Source: Candidatus Cacconaster equi
GTDB lineage: Bacteria; Bacteroidota; Bacteroidia; Bacteroidales; UBA932
Length of the DNA stretch: 64,000 bases
Direction of reading: 5' to 3'
Assembly: GCA_018065895.1 (NCBI GenBank)
Contig: JAGHSK010000006.1
Span: 41,702-105,701 of the forward strand
Below are positions 10,069-18,441 of the stretch, one piece after another. Under the pieces are notes generated by a model, which was given only the letters and a program-made list of their open reading frames with translations, was not told the DNA's origin and made no database searches. How positions within the stretch are numbered: position 1 is the stretch's first letter; each line of letters begins with the position of its first letter. A program made the position numbers and the translations under genes.

Positions 10069-10073
10069 ACAGG

Positions 10074-11255
10074 TCATTCAGCCTTGAGCGTCTTTTCCGG
10101 ACTTACCTTGGATATAAATCCAGTTGAAAGAGAGACAATGAGGACAATCAGCACGAAGGCCGCAATGTCAAGGGCGGCTATCTGCCAGAAATCCAGGGAT
10201 ATCGGCACGAAATCCACAAAATAGTTTTTCGACTCAAGCCTTATCAGGTGGGTATGCTTCTGTAACAGGCACAATGCTATGCCGATAACATTGCCGATGA
10301 CAAGGCCCTTCCCGACCAGGGAGGCCGAATACATCAGGAACACCTTTCCGACCTGAAACGTTGTCATACCGATGGACTTTAGCAGTCCTATCATTGAAGT
10401 CTTCTCAAAAAGAATTATCAGCACAGCAGATATCATATTGAAACCGGCTACTGCCACCATAAGGATAAGAATCATCATCACGTTCAAATCAAGCAGTGAA
10501 AGCCAGTCGAAAAGATGCGGATAGAAATGTTTTACGGAATTGACCACAAGTGGAGCATCGGAATCGGAAGAACGCAAAGCCACCAATTCGGTCAGCATGT
10601 GCGTCATTTCATCCATATCCGCCTCTTGCGGAAAATAAATCTCAAGGCTTGAAACCGCATCTTCCGGCCATTCATTCACCCTTCTGATCTGACGGATGTC
10701 AACAAATGCGAAATTATTGTCGATTTCGTCAAGCTGGGAATCAAATATGCCTGATACGGTGAACCTTCTCACTTTGACCTCATCTCCGATAAAATACACC
10801 GTCATCTTATCCCCGACTTTCAATCCCGTTTTCTTTGAAATTGATGCGGAAATTTTCACGTCATTGATATCTCCTTCCCAGCCTTCGACTCCTTTGAAAT
10901 GCAAGCCCTCAATCTGGTCATCTGTCTTGACAAGCCCCGAACGGTAGGCTGCCCCACGGATGGAAGATGCTCCGCACAGGCTGTCGATTGCATTGATGTA
11001 GGAAAGATTTTCAGAAAAAAAATACTGTTCATCAATAGGGGAAATTCCAGGCTGGGTCAGAAGGGCCGACCCCATGAACCCTGTGAGTTTCGAGCGTATC
11101 TCCACCTTGAAGCCGTCCACAACCGCAAGCGATAGAATCATCACAATGAAGCTGATGCTGACAGAAAAACGCGCAATGGCATTGCTTTTCCGCCCCATCC
11201 TGCCGTTTCCTGCAGAGAAGTCCAGTTTAGATGATATGAATCTTGTTACACTCAT
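10074..11255 (-). CDS. LolC/LolE-like ABC transporter permease (FtsX family)
   Basis: A 393-aa inner-membrane protein: one N-terminal transmembrane helix (about 26-45), a large periplasmic domain (about 50-255) and three C-terminal helices (about 265-380) in the MacB-PCD/FtsX arrangement. Length and layout match the permease of the lipoprotein-releasing system that passes outer-membrane lipoproteins from the inner membrane to LolA. The matching ATPase (LolD) is not in this window. MacB-like exporters share the fold, so the role is probable rather than proven. Its 5' end overlaps the -33 element of the divergent tRNA-Gly promoter. Confidence 0.8.
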   Translation of the reverse strand: MSVTRFISSKLDFSAGNGRMGRKSNAIARFSVSISFIVMILSLAVVDGFKVEIRSKLTGFMGSALLTQPGISPIDEQYFFSENLSYINAIDSLCGASSIRGAAYRSGLVKTDDQIEGLHFKGVEGWEGDINDVKISASISKKTGLKVGDKMTVYFIGDEVKVRRFTVSGIFDSQLDEIDNNFAFVDIRQIRRVNEWPEDAVSSLEIYFPQEADMDEMTHMLTELVALRSSDSDAPLVVNSVKHFYPHLFDWLSLLDLNVMMILILMVAVAGFNMISAVLIILFEKTSMIGLLKSIGMTTFQVGKVFLMYSASLVGKGLVIGNVIGIALCLLQKHTHLIRLESKNYFVDFVPISLDFWQIAALDIAAFVLIVLIVSLSTGFISKVSPEKTLKAE

Positions 11256-11273
11256 TTTATTTTTTTACCTTTG
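11243..11273 (+). promoter_or_regulatory. Promoter of tRNA-Gly
   Basis: TTG at 11243-11245, a 20-nt spacer and TACCTTTG at 11266-11273 give a complete Bacteroidota promoter. Transcription would start close to 11280, just before the tRNA. The -33 half lies within the first codons of the divergent permease gene. Confidence 0.75.
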
Positions 11274-11283
11274 CGGTGCTCCT

Positions 11284-11356
11284 GCGGTAGTAGCTCAGTT
11301 GGTAGAGCGTTGGCTTCCCAAGCCGAAGGTCGCGAGTTCGAGACTCGTCTACCGCT
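11284..11356 (+). tRNA. tRNA-Gly (anticodon CCC)
   Basis: Full cloverleaf: acceptor GCGGTAG (11284-11290) pairs perfectly with CTACCGC (11349-11355), discriminator T11356. The D arm is GCTC/GAGC, the anticodon stem TTGGC/GCCGA, the loop TTCCCAA with anticodon CCC at 11317-11319, and the T arm has a TTCGAGA loop. Length is 73 nt; CCA is not encoded. The last 8 nt lie antisense over the end of the M28 peptidase gene, whose TAG stop is read from the tRNA acceptor strand. Confidence 0.95.
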
Positions 11357-12299
11357 CACATAACATTTTCACGAATTGCAGAATCACCATCGTCCTCTTG
11401 TACATAAGCGGGAAGTTGATGATTTCTTTTTTATCTGTAATCTTGTAAGTGTGGTCGTGAAACGCCGAGCTGAAAACAACCGCAGGTATTCCTGCACGGC
11501 TGAATGAAATTTGGTCGCTCATCCCGTAGAAAAGTTTCCTGAAATCCCTGCTGCCATAGAAACTCTGGTCAAGCTGCATTCTGTACGGATTTGATGAACA
11601 TATCCTGAACAACGTTCCACGGTACCTATCAGGCAGGGTCTCCTCCCCGACCTCAATCAGATATTCCCTGTTCTTTCCCGGTGGGACCAGATCGGTTCCA
11701 ATCATGTCAATGTTGACATCACATACTATTTTATTGCGTGGTACAGGCAGATGATCCACAAAATAACGGCTTCCGCCCATACTTAACTCCTTTCCGTCAA
11801 AGGCTACGAATATTATGTTCCTCCCGAGCGGAACTCCCATATCCTTCATCCGCTTGAAGGCTCCGGCAAGTGAGAGCATGACGGCAACCCCTGACGCATT
11901 GTCGTCAGCACCGTTGTAAATTCTGCCATTAATGTTCCCGAGATGGTCATAATGGGCGCTGACGATGACATATTCGTCAGAATTCACACTTGATGGAAGT
12001 ATCCCGAGCACATTTCTCATTATAAGTGTGTCGTTGTAGCGGCTGCTTTGAGTATAGGACCAGTTTACGGGAGCAAGTCCGAGATCTCTGAATCTGTCGG
12101 CGATATATATTGCGGAAGTGATGTTTCCGATACTTCCCGTTGCCCTTCCCTGCGCATCGTCGCAAGAGAGGAACGAAACATCAGCCACCTGTTCCTCTTG
12201 TGAAACAAGCGATCCGAAAAACCCGTAATTCTGAGCATAAGCTATTGAAGCACAGAATATTAGAAATACCAGCAATATTTTTTTTGCCATTCGCTCCAT
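11349..12299 (-). CDS. M28 family zinc peptidase, exported
   Basis: A 316-aa protein with a signal peptide (cleavage near AYAQ). The zinc ligands of M28 aminopeptidases are present: HYDHLG (H116, D118), GADDNASG (about 130-137), Glu171, NIDMIG and the C-terminal FHDHTY. The general-base Glu expected in the GEE motif is Lys170 (AFDGKELS), so catalysis may be altered, or this is a variant subfamily. The ATG at 12299 is used; an in-frame ATG at 12290 is an alternative. The stop codon at 11351-11349 lies within the tRNA-Gly acceptor stem on the opposite strand. It is divergent from the TPR gene. Confidence 0.85.
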   Translation of the reverse strand: MERMAKKILLVFLIFCASIAYAQNYGFFGSLVSQEEQVADVSFLSCDDAQGRATGSIGNITSAIYIADRFRDLGLAPVNWSYTQSSRYNDTLIMRNVLGILPSSVNSDEYVIVSAHYDHLGNINGRIYNGADDNASGVAVMLSLAGAFKRMKDMGVPLGRNIIFVAFDGKELSMGGSRYFVDHLPVPRNKIVCDVNIDMIGTDLVPPGKNREYLIEVGEETLPDRYRGTLFRICSSNPYRMQLDQSFYGSRDFRKLFYGMSDQISFSRAGIPAVVFSSAFHDHTYKITDKKEIINFPLMYKRTMVILQFVKMLCER

Positions 12300-12307
12300 T
12301 ACAGTTA

Positions 12308-12324
12308 CAAATTTAGTATATTTG
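12308..12324. promoter_or_regulatory. Back-to-back -7 boxes for the M28 peptidase and TPR genes
   Basis: Minus strand TAAATTTG (12315-12308) serves the M28 gene and plus strand TATATTTG (12317-12324) the TPR gene. The two boxes are one base apart, so RNA polymerase probably cannot occupy both at once. Confidence 0.6.
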
Positions 12325-12352
12325 TAGTTTGTAGAATCATTTTTTGAAGTTT

Positions 12353-14344
12353 ATGATTAAAAAAGTGCTCCTTTCCCTGCTTATGACACTCGGTCTTACC
12401 GTGATGTCCTATGCGCAGTACGATCAGGACCACTTTTTCTACAAAGGACGTCAGGCACTGATTGACGGTAAATATTCCCAAGCAATAGAAAACTTCAACA
12501 TTCTGTCGCATCTTGATTCAACTTCATACGAAGCCTATTTCTTCAGAGGCATCGCCAAATACAATTTGGGAGACTTCACCGGGGCGCAGCGCGACTTCGA
12601 CAGGACTCTCCACTTCAATCCGATTTACACGCCCGCATATCATTACCGCGCCATCACCTTGAGCCGGACGGGCAAATACGATATGGCGCTGAAGGATCTG
12701 GAGGAAGCCGTGGATCTGAGACCGAGCTATACCGACCTCTATTTCAGCAGAGGTGTCACCTATTTCCTCTCCCAACAGTTTGAAAAAGCCATAAAGGACT
12801 TCAACGTATTCATCAAGAAACAGCCAAAGGAGAGCGACGCCTATCTGAACCGTGGAGCCTGCTATCTTTACGTCGGCGACACCACGAAGGCGATGAATGA
12901 CTACAACAAGGCCATTGCCCTCAACAGGCTGGAGCCGGAAGGTTACATCAGGAGAGCCCGTCTCTACGCAATGCTGAACGACAATGAAGAGGCCATTTCC
13001 GACCTCAACACAGCCATACGCATTGACAGCACCAACACATTCGCATTCTTCAACAGGGCACTTCTGAAATATGACAGGCAGGACATTTCCGGAGCGGTGG
13101 AAGACCTCAACAAGGTACTCGAGGACGAACCGGGCAACGCACTGACCCTTTACAACAGAGCGTTGATAATGGCACAGGTGGGCAACTACACCCAGGCTCT
13201 TGACGATTACGACAGAGTCCTGAACATCAATCCGAACAATGTGCTCGCCTACTTCAACAGAGCTTCCGTGTTCCTTGAACTGGGAAGATTCAGGGAAGCG
13301 ATAAACGACTATTCGCAGGCCATCAATCTTTACCCTGACTTTGCAAAGGCATATATGAACAGAGCCTATGCTAAAAGCCAGCTGGGGCAGTTCACATCTT
13401 CGAAGAAGGACTATGACATTGCCCAGAAGAAGATCCGTGAATATCAGGCGAAGACCAGCGATTCCACCGGATATGCCGCTTTTGCCGACACCACGCGCAA
13501 ATATGACCACCTGCTCGCCCTGGACGCAGATTTCGCAAAGAAGGACTTTACCAACGAACTCCTTCAATATCGTGACATCGACATACGTCTCAAACCACTT
13601 TATAAGTTTACACCGAGCGACAGTGTCGTGACAACCGTTGCCCTCACAAGGAGATTTGAAGATGCCGATCTCGACAGATTCATCAGCGAAAGCCCGCTTG
13701 CACTCAAATTCAGCGCAGACGGAAAGACGGCGCTCAAGAATGCGCCGAAGATGCGGCTTGACGTAAATGCCGCACTCAAAGAAAACAGGAGCAGCGAGGC
13801 GCTTTTTGCCAAAGCCCTGCTTGAAACCGACAACAAACAATACAACACAGCCCTTGCCTGCTATGACGAGGCCATAAGTCTGTCACCTGACAACAGCTTC
13901 TACTACATAAACAGAGGGGCTCTTCAGGCAGAAATGATTGATTTCATTTCATCGATAGAAAACAACGTACAGGTTCTCACACTTGACAACGCGAAGACTA
14001 TTAAAACACGAGTTCAGGACCAGGTGGCAAGAAGTTACGACTACACTTCCGCCATCCACGACATGACAAAAGCCGTCGGCCTGAATCCAAACTTCCCGTT
14101 TGTCTATTACAATCTGGGCAATCTCTATTGCCTCTCGGACGACCTTCCGGAGTCTATCTCACAGTACACCAAAGCCATTGAGATGTACCCCGGGATGGCT
14201 GAAGCGTACTACAACCGAGGCCTTGTGCTCATCTATCTAAAAGACAAAGAGAAGGGATGCATTGACCTGAGTACGGCAGGAGAGCTTGGAATTCAGGATG
14301 CATACAGCGTCATAAGCAAATACTGCAAGGTGGAGGAAAATTAA
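12353..14344 (+). CDS. Exported tetratricopeptide-repeat protein
   Basis: A 663-aa protein with a signal peptide (cleaved near SYAQYD) and roughly a dozen TPR units. Repeats of the form AYFNRALLKYDRQDISGAVEDL run through residues about 20-360, and another block occupies about 490-655. Between them is a non-TPR segment. TPR arrays mediate protein-protein contacts; no enzyme domain is visible. I prefer the ATG at 12353 over a TTG at 12344 because it opens a standard signal peptide. The gene precedes an M23-LysM gene by 4 nt, so the pair may act together in envelope maintenance (inference). Confidence 0.85.
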   Translation: MIKKVLLSLLMTLGLTVMSYAQYDQDHFFYKGRQALIDGKYSQAIENFNILSHLDSTSYEAYFFRGIAKYNLGDFTGAQRDFDRTLHFNPIYTPAYHYRAITLSRTGKYDMALKDLEEAVDLRPSYTDLYFSRGVTYFLSQQFEKAIKDFNVFIKKQPKESDAYLNRGACYLYVGDTTKAMNDYNKAIALNRLEPEGYIRRARLYAMLNDNEEAISDLNTAIRIDSTNTFAFFNRALLKYDRQDISGAVEDLNKVLEDEPGNALTLYNRALIMAQVGNYTQALDDYDRVLNINPNNVLAYFNRASVFLELGRFREAINDYSQAINLYPDFAKAYMNRAYAKSQLGQFTSSKKDYDIAQKKIREYQAKTSDSTGYAAFADTTRKYDHLLALDADFAKKDFTNELLQYRDIDIRLKPLYKFTPSDSVVTTVALTRRFEDADLDRFISESPLALKFSADGKTALKNAPKMRLDVNAALKENRSSEALFAKALLETDNKQYNTALACYDEAISLSPDNSFYYINRGALQAEMIDFISSIENNVQVLTLDNAKTIKTRVQDQVARSYDYTSAIHDMTKAVGLNPNFPFVYYNLGNLYCLSDDLPESISQYTKAIEMYPGMAEAYYNRGLVLIYLKDKEKGCIDLSTAGELGIQDAYSVISKYCKVEEN

Positions 14345-14348
14345 TGTT

Positions 14349-15284
14349 ATGAGAAAATTTCTATTTGCACTTTCATTTATCACACTTTTTTACGCTCAAT
14401 TGTCAGCACAGAACGAGATAGTCGAAGAAGAGATTGAGGGTGAAATGGTAACCCCTGTGGATACTCTCAATACTTCCGACAAGTATATGAAAGTCATCAT
14501 ATTCAGTGATTATACCTGGAAATATCTCGACTGCGGGCATCCGGTCATCGACACCACAGGATTATATGACGAATGGGACATTGAAAGCATCCATGCATTC
14601 CGCGAGCATAAGATTTCCGAACTTCCTGATGAAATCGACTTGCTTCTTGCAGACGACAACAACCCTTACTGCATTCCATACAGAGGAAGAGTCAGCTCCA
14701 GATATCAGATGAGACGCTCACGCCCTCACAGAGGCACCGACCTTCCGCTGAACATGAATGATTCCATAAGAAACGCATTCAACGGTGTGGTAAGATATAC
14801 AGGCCCTACAAGAGAGACGGGAGGATATGGAAATCTTATCGTAATCAGGCATCCTAACGGGCTTGAGACATACTACGGCCATCTTTCAGTGGTATATGTT
14901 TCATCAGGAGAGACTGTCAAGGCAGGTGAAGTGATCGGCCTGGGTGGAAGCACAGGCAGAAGCACCGGCCCTCATCTCCACTTTGAAACGAGATATATGG
15001 GTCATCCTTTCGATCCTGAGAGAATCTTTGATTTTGAGTCGGGAGAGCTCCGCAGCACCACATTTACGCTGAAGAAGCACTACTTCAACATATACTCACA
15101 CTACGGCCAGACTGACGCTGAGTCCAAAGCGACCACCGGAAGAGTTTATCACAAGGTCAGGAAGGGTGAGAACCTTGGCGTGATAGCCCGAAAGCACGGT
15201 ACGACAGTTGCCAAAATCTGCAAATTGAACGGTATTTCATCCAATAAGATACTCCGTGTGGGACAGAGCCTGAGAGTCCGTTAA
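14349..15284 (+). CDS. M23 metallopeptidase with C-terminal LysM domain
   Basis: A 311-aa exported protein: signal peptide to about residue 20 (LSAQNE), a charged region, an M23 domain (about 115-225) and a LysM domain (about 265-310, VRKGENLGVIARKHGTTV). All zinc and catalytic residues are in place: HRGTD, YYGHLS and GPHLHFE. Such proteins are peptidoglycan DD-endopeptidases or amidase activators of the NlpD/EnvC type. It is the second gene after the TPR protein and is followed by a terminator at 15344-15367 that lies inside the convergent gene. Confidence 0.9.
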   Translation: MRKFLFALSFITLFYAQLSAQNEIVEEEIEGEMVTPVDTLNTSDKYMKVIIFSDYTWKYLDCGHPVIDTTGLYDEWDIESIHAFREHKISELPDEIDLLLADDNNPYCIPYRGRVSSRYQMRRSRPHRGTDLPLNMNDSIRNAFNGVVRYTGPTRETGGYGNLIVIRHPNGLETYYGHLSVVYVSSGETVKAGEVIGLGGSTGRSTGPHLHFETRYMGHPFDPERIFDFESGELRSTTFTLKKHYFNIYSHYGQTDAESKATTGRVYHKVRKGENLGVIARKHGTTVAKICKLNGISSNKILRVGQSLRVR

Positions 15285-15291
15285 ATAGACT

Positions 15292-16167
15292 CTAAGCCTC
15301 CTCGTCGATGGAAAGGAATCTCTCGCTACCGAGAATGTCAAGTGCCTGGCCAAGTGCCAGGCTTTTTCTTTCTTCCCCGGCATTGGAGCAGATATATTGG
15401 AGCGACTCAAGATATATGGTCAGCAGAGCATTGTCATCCCTCACCTTGAAGGATGTGACATCCATATTCAGACCAAGTGCCGACACAAATTCGGTAAGCC
15501 TGTCCTTCAGGAAAATCTCACCGTTGCGGTACACGTTGATATAGAACAGTTCCTTCCCGTTCTCCACATATATCGGAACGAATCCACCGGGGAAAGTGAG
15601 AATTTCAAGCGGCAGTCCGGCAAATTTTGCCGCCATCACGTAGATGTAGGCAACAGTGAACGGATTGCCCTGTCTGGTACGCAGGGCATCACTTATCAGA
15701 GCATATTTCAGCTCGGACATCTCAACGTCATATATGGCGAAATGCAGCCTGTGGAAGAAAATATGGTTGAATATCCTGATATTTTCCACGGCAGTACGCT
15801 GATCGGAGCTTTCCGCGACATATTCGGACGAACACCTTAAAAAGAGATCCTCGAACGTGTCTCGCTGCAAAGAGGGATCCATTATCGAGCTGACAATGAA
15901 CCCCGCCTCAAAAAGGGACAACCTTCCCCCACCCTGTCCGGAGAGTTCCTCCAACTTCCGCAGCTGGTTTTCGGAATTGATATCGGCTGCAGTATCGCGG
16001 AGCATCTCCTTCAATGAATCGTCCTTCTGCCGGAAACTCAAAGCCATCAATTCCCTCACCACATCAGGCCCATACTGCCTCAGGCGGTTCCTAACGCATT
16101 CCGACACCACGTTATCCCTGTCATCAAGCAGTTCGACAAGAGAATCAAATTCATCGCGGTCAAACAT
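15292..16167 (-). CDS. SirB1-like (transglutaminase-core 2) protein
   Basis: A 291-aa protein without signal peptide. The central region (about 130-240), with RTRQGNPFTVAYIYVMAAK and LEILTFPGGFVP, resembles the SirB1/transglutaminase-like core fold found beside RsmD or PrmC genes in other bacteria. The N-terminal third looks like a short helical repeat domain. The family has no firmly assigned reaction, and no clear catalytic Cys is seen in the core. It starts 4 nt after the nucleoside phosphorylase gene on the same strand. Its 3' end hosts the terminator of the opposite-strand M23 gene, using codons for ALGQAL. Confidence 0.7.
   Translation of the reverse strand: MFDRDEFDSLVELLDDRDNVVSECVRNRLRQYGPDVVRELMALSFRQKDDSLKEMLRDTAADINSENQLRKLEELSGQGGGRLSLFEAGFIVSSIMDPSLQRDTFEDLFLRCSSEYVAESSDQRTAVENIRIFNHIFFHRLHFAIYDVEMSELKYALISDALRTRQGNPFTVAYIYVMAAKFAGLPLEILTFPGGFVPIYVENGKELFYINVYRNGEIFLKDRLTEFVSALGLNMDVTSFKVRDDNALLTIYLESLQYICSNAGEERKSLALGQALDILGSERFLSIDEEA
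15344..15367 (+). terminator. Intrinsic terminator inside an antisense gene
   Basis: GCCTGGC (15344-15350) and GCCAGGC (15356-15362) form a perfect 7-bp stem with a 5-nt loop, followed by TTTTT (15363-15367) and more pyrimidine. It stands 60 nt after the plus-strand M23-LysM stop codon but inside the coding region of the SirB1-like gene on the other strand. Confidence 0.7.
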
Positions 16168-16171
16168 ATCG

Positions 16172-17059
16172 CTAAATTATAAGAGCGGATAAAGACCTTT
16201 CCACAAGGTCATCCATCAATTTCTTGTAATCAGGATTACTGTTTCCGACGTGCCTGTTTGCCGCAACAAGGCAGACAGTCCCGACTTTGTGTCCGAGAAC
16301 GGAAGCCATTCCGGAGAGGGCCGAACTCTCCATTTCAATATTGGTGATACGATGTCCGTCAAACCGGAAATCTTCAAGTTTTTCAATAAGGTCGGGTATG
16401 GTGAGTTCCATTCTGATCGAACGGCCCTGCGGCCCGTAGAATCCCGGTGCGGAGACTGTCATTCCCATAATCGTCCAACCTTCGAACCTCCGTCTGAGAG
16501 CATCATCTCCTTTCACGAAATATGGTCTGGAGAAGCGCTCGGGCCAGTTCATATATTTGACAAAGGCCTCCTCATACTCCTTGAGCATATACTTTTCACC
16601 CTCTTTGTACCAGTTGAGGACACCGTCGAAGCCGATGGAAATCTCACTGAAGATATAACTGCCCAACGCAATGTCAGGCTGGATTGCGCCGCATGTCCCG
16701 ATTCTCAATATACGGAGGGATCGATGTTCACTCCGTATCTGCCGGCTGGAGAAATCGATGTTTGCGAGGGCGTCAAGTTCGGTGAGCACAATGTCGATAT
16801 TGTCGGTTCCAATGCCGTGCGAGAGGGCCGTGACGCGTTTGCCTCCATACGATCCGGTAATCGTTCTGAACTCGCGCGATTGTTTGACAAACTCCCTGCT
16901 GTCGAAATGGTCCGCAACTATATCCACTCTGCCGGGGTCTCCGACAATGACAATCGTGTCGGCTATATCCTCCGGAAGAATGTGAAGGTGAAATGCCGAA
17001 CCATCTTCATTGATGATAAGTTCGGATTTTCTGATTGTATCAGGATTCATATTATTCAT
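16172..17059 (-). CDS. Nucleoside phosphorylase (uridine phosphorylase-like)
   Basis: A 295-aa cytosolic enzyme of the PNP/UDP phosphorylase family: phosphate-binding VGDPGRVD (about 39-46), the SHGIGTDN region, RIGTCG and the C-terminal NIEMESSAL with the nucleoside ribose-binding Met-Glu. It splits nucleosides with phosphate. The overall pattern is closer to uridine than to purine phosphorylases, but base specificity is not secured. The start is uncertain: with the -7 box at 17077-17070 the transcript would begin only about 4 nt before the ATG at 17059, so the ATG at 17050 is a real alternative. SirB1-like follows after 4 nt. Confidence 0.82.
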   Translation of the reverse strand: MNNMNPDTIRKSELIINEDGSAFHLHILPEDIADTIVIVGDPGRVDIVADHFDSREFVKQSREFRTITGSYGGKRVTALSHGIGTDNIDIVLTELDALANIDFSSRQIRSEHRSLRILRIGTCGAIQPDIALGSYIFSEISIGFDGVLNWYKEGEKYMLKEYEEAFVKYMNWPERFSRPYFVKGDDALRRRFEGWTIMGMTVSAPGFYGPQGRSIRMELTIPDLIEKLEDFRFDGHRITNIEMESSALSGMASVLGHKVGTVCLVAANRHVGNSNPDYKKLMDDLVERSLSALII

Positions 17060-17069
17060 CTGCAGAAGC

Positions 17070-17098
17070 CAAATTTACGACTTTTTTTCCTACTTTTG
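17070..17098. promoter_or_regulatory. Divergent -7 boxes for the phosphorylase and DUF4293 genes
   Basis: Minus strand TAAATTTG (17077-17070) for the nucleoside phosphorylase, and plus strand TACTTTTG (17091-17098) for the DUF4293 gene. Confidence 0.6.
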
Positions 17099-17117
17099 TG
17101 AAATAACGGGACACAAT

Positions 17118-17603
17118 ATGTGGAAAAGAATCCAAACACTTCTTCTGTCGATAGTTTCTCTGCTCCTTCTCCAGATGTTCTGGATGGATATGGGCCATAC
17201 TACCGATCCTCAAACCCTTACACAATACACAATATGCTTTTATGAACGAAGTCAGTTTCTCCTGATGACGTTCGTAACCTTCATGCTTTCGGTGACCACA
17301 ATTTTCTACTATAACAAGCGACTGATGCAGATCAGGTTGTGCCTGCTCAACTCGATTATCCTGTTTGCCTATCAGATTTGGATCCTGGTTGAATTCTTTC
17401 TTGTAAAGCACCTCGGAACCACACTCGCTTCACAATTCACGCTCTCTATCGCTTCAGTGTTCCCGGCAATATGCATAGTGCTCCTGCTCCTCTCGATAAG
17501 ATATATCGGGAAGGATGAAATCTACTATGCCTTCACGTCAACGGGAGCCGAAGACAAGAATGGCGGCTCCGGCAAGAAGCAGAAGAAGGATAAGAGCCTT
17601 TGA
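17118..17603 (+). CDS. DUF4293 family membrane protein
   Basis: A 161-aa integral membrane protein with four hydrophobic helices and a basic Lys-rich tail (GKKQKKDK). The N-terminal MWKRIQTL is the hallmark of the Bacteroidota-specific DUF4293 family, whose function is unknown. I start at the ATG at 17118 rather than the upstream in-frame ATG at 17010, because the latter precedes the -7 box at 17091-17098. The last 66 nt overlap the 3' end of the convergent EamA gene, an unusually long tail-to-tail overlap. Confidence 0.8.
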   Translation: MWKRIQTLLLSIVSLLLLQMFWMDMGHTTDPQTLTQYTICFYERSQFLLMTFVTFMLSVTTIFYYNKRLMQIRLCLLNSIILFAYQIWILVEFFLVKHLGTTLASQFTLSIASVFPAICIVLLLLSIRYIGKDEIYYAFTSTGAEDKNGGSGKKQKKDKSL

Positions 17604-18437
17604 CCTGATATTGCCCTCCTTGAAGAAGATGGCACCGGCGATGAAAGTCACGATCACGGAGCATCGTCTGAGAAGGGAGACAACTGAAATCATTGCATCC
17701 GGGTCAGTCAGTGAGTAGAAGTAGAGGAAATCCGACACTGTCAGGAATACTGCAATCCACACGATGGTCCAGTCCCAGGTGAACTTCTCATAAAGGCGGC
17801 TTTTCGACAACCGGCATACGACAACTATGATTGCCATCATCAGGGTGATGTAGAAGTTGCACCAGCTCTGCACGAAGATAGGCGACATCCAGGTCATTAT
17901 CTTCTTGTCGATCAAAGCACTGACCACACCGGCAAAAACAGAGCCGAACATACAGTATATCCATTTGTTGCGTGTGAAGTCAACGCCTTCGTTCTTGCTT
18001 GAAAGGCTCAGGAGGAACAGGGCCGTGATGGTAATCACCACCCCTATCCACTGATATGCATTGAGATGCTCACCGAAAATCAGGATGGAACCGAGCAGTA
18101 TGAACACAGGCCGGGAAGCCTTTATCGGTCCTACTGTAGTGATCGGCAGATTTTTCAGGCCGAAAAGACCGAGGATCCACGAAATTGTAACGATAAGGGA
18201 CTTTAATATTATCAGAAGGTGATCATTCAGCGTACCGCGATGCATCTCCAACGGAGTGCCTTCAGCCAATCCCAATTCGAATACGGACGAGATGATGAAG
18301 GGCATAAAGAACAATGCGCCGATGGCAGTCCCATACAGAAGTATGTGAAGAACGCCGTTGCAGGTGGAAGCCTGCTTTTTGGTTACTTCATAAATGCCAA
18401 GCAGAATCGCAGAAAAGACTGCAGCCCAGATCCACAT
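17538..18437 (-). CDS. EamA/DMT family transporter
   Basis: A 299-aa protein with ten predicted transmembrane helices in two EamA repeats (about 1-145 and 155-298). Features include VGPIKASRPVFILLGSILIFGE in the first half and a matching GAIFFKEGN in the second, as in drug/metabolite exporters. The substrate is not readable. It is 4 nt downstream of the C69 dipeptidase gene on the same strand, so export of a dipeptide-derived metabolite is conceivable but unsupported. It overlaps the DUF4293 3' end by 66 nt. Confidence 0.85.
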   Translation of the reverse strand: MWIWAAVFSAILLGIYEVTKKQASTCNGVLHILLYGTAIGALFFMPFIISSVFELGLAEGTPLEMHRGTLNDHLLIILKSLIVTISWILGLFGLKNLPITTVGPIKASRPVFILLGSILIFGEHLNAYQWIGVVITITALFLLSLSSKNEGVDFTRNKWIYCMFGSVFAGVVSALIDKKIMTWMSPIFVQSWCNFYITLMMAIIVVVCRLSKSRLYEKFTWDWTIVWIAVFLTVSDFLYFYSLTDPDAMISVVSLLRRCSVIVTFIAGAIFFKEGNIRSKALILLLLLAGAAILVFGSR

Positions 18438-18441
18438 ATCG

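Noticed and set aside
12524..13840. Minus-strand open frame of 438 codons inside the TPR gene
   Set aside because: It mirrors the codon bias of the plus-strand gene, is rich in Val/Cys/Gly without domain pattern, and has no start signal. A shadow frame.
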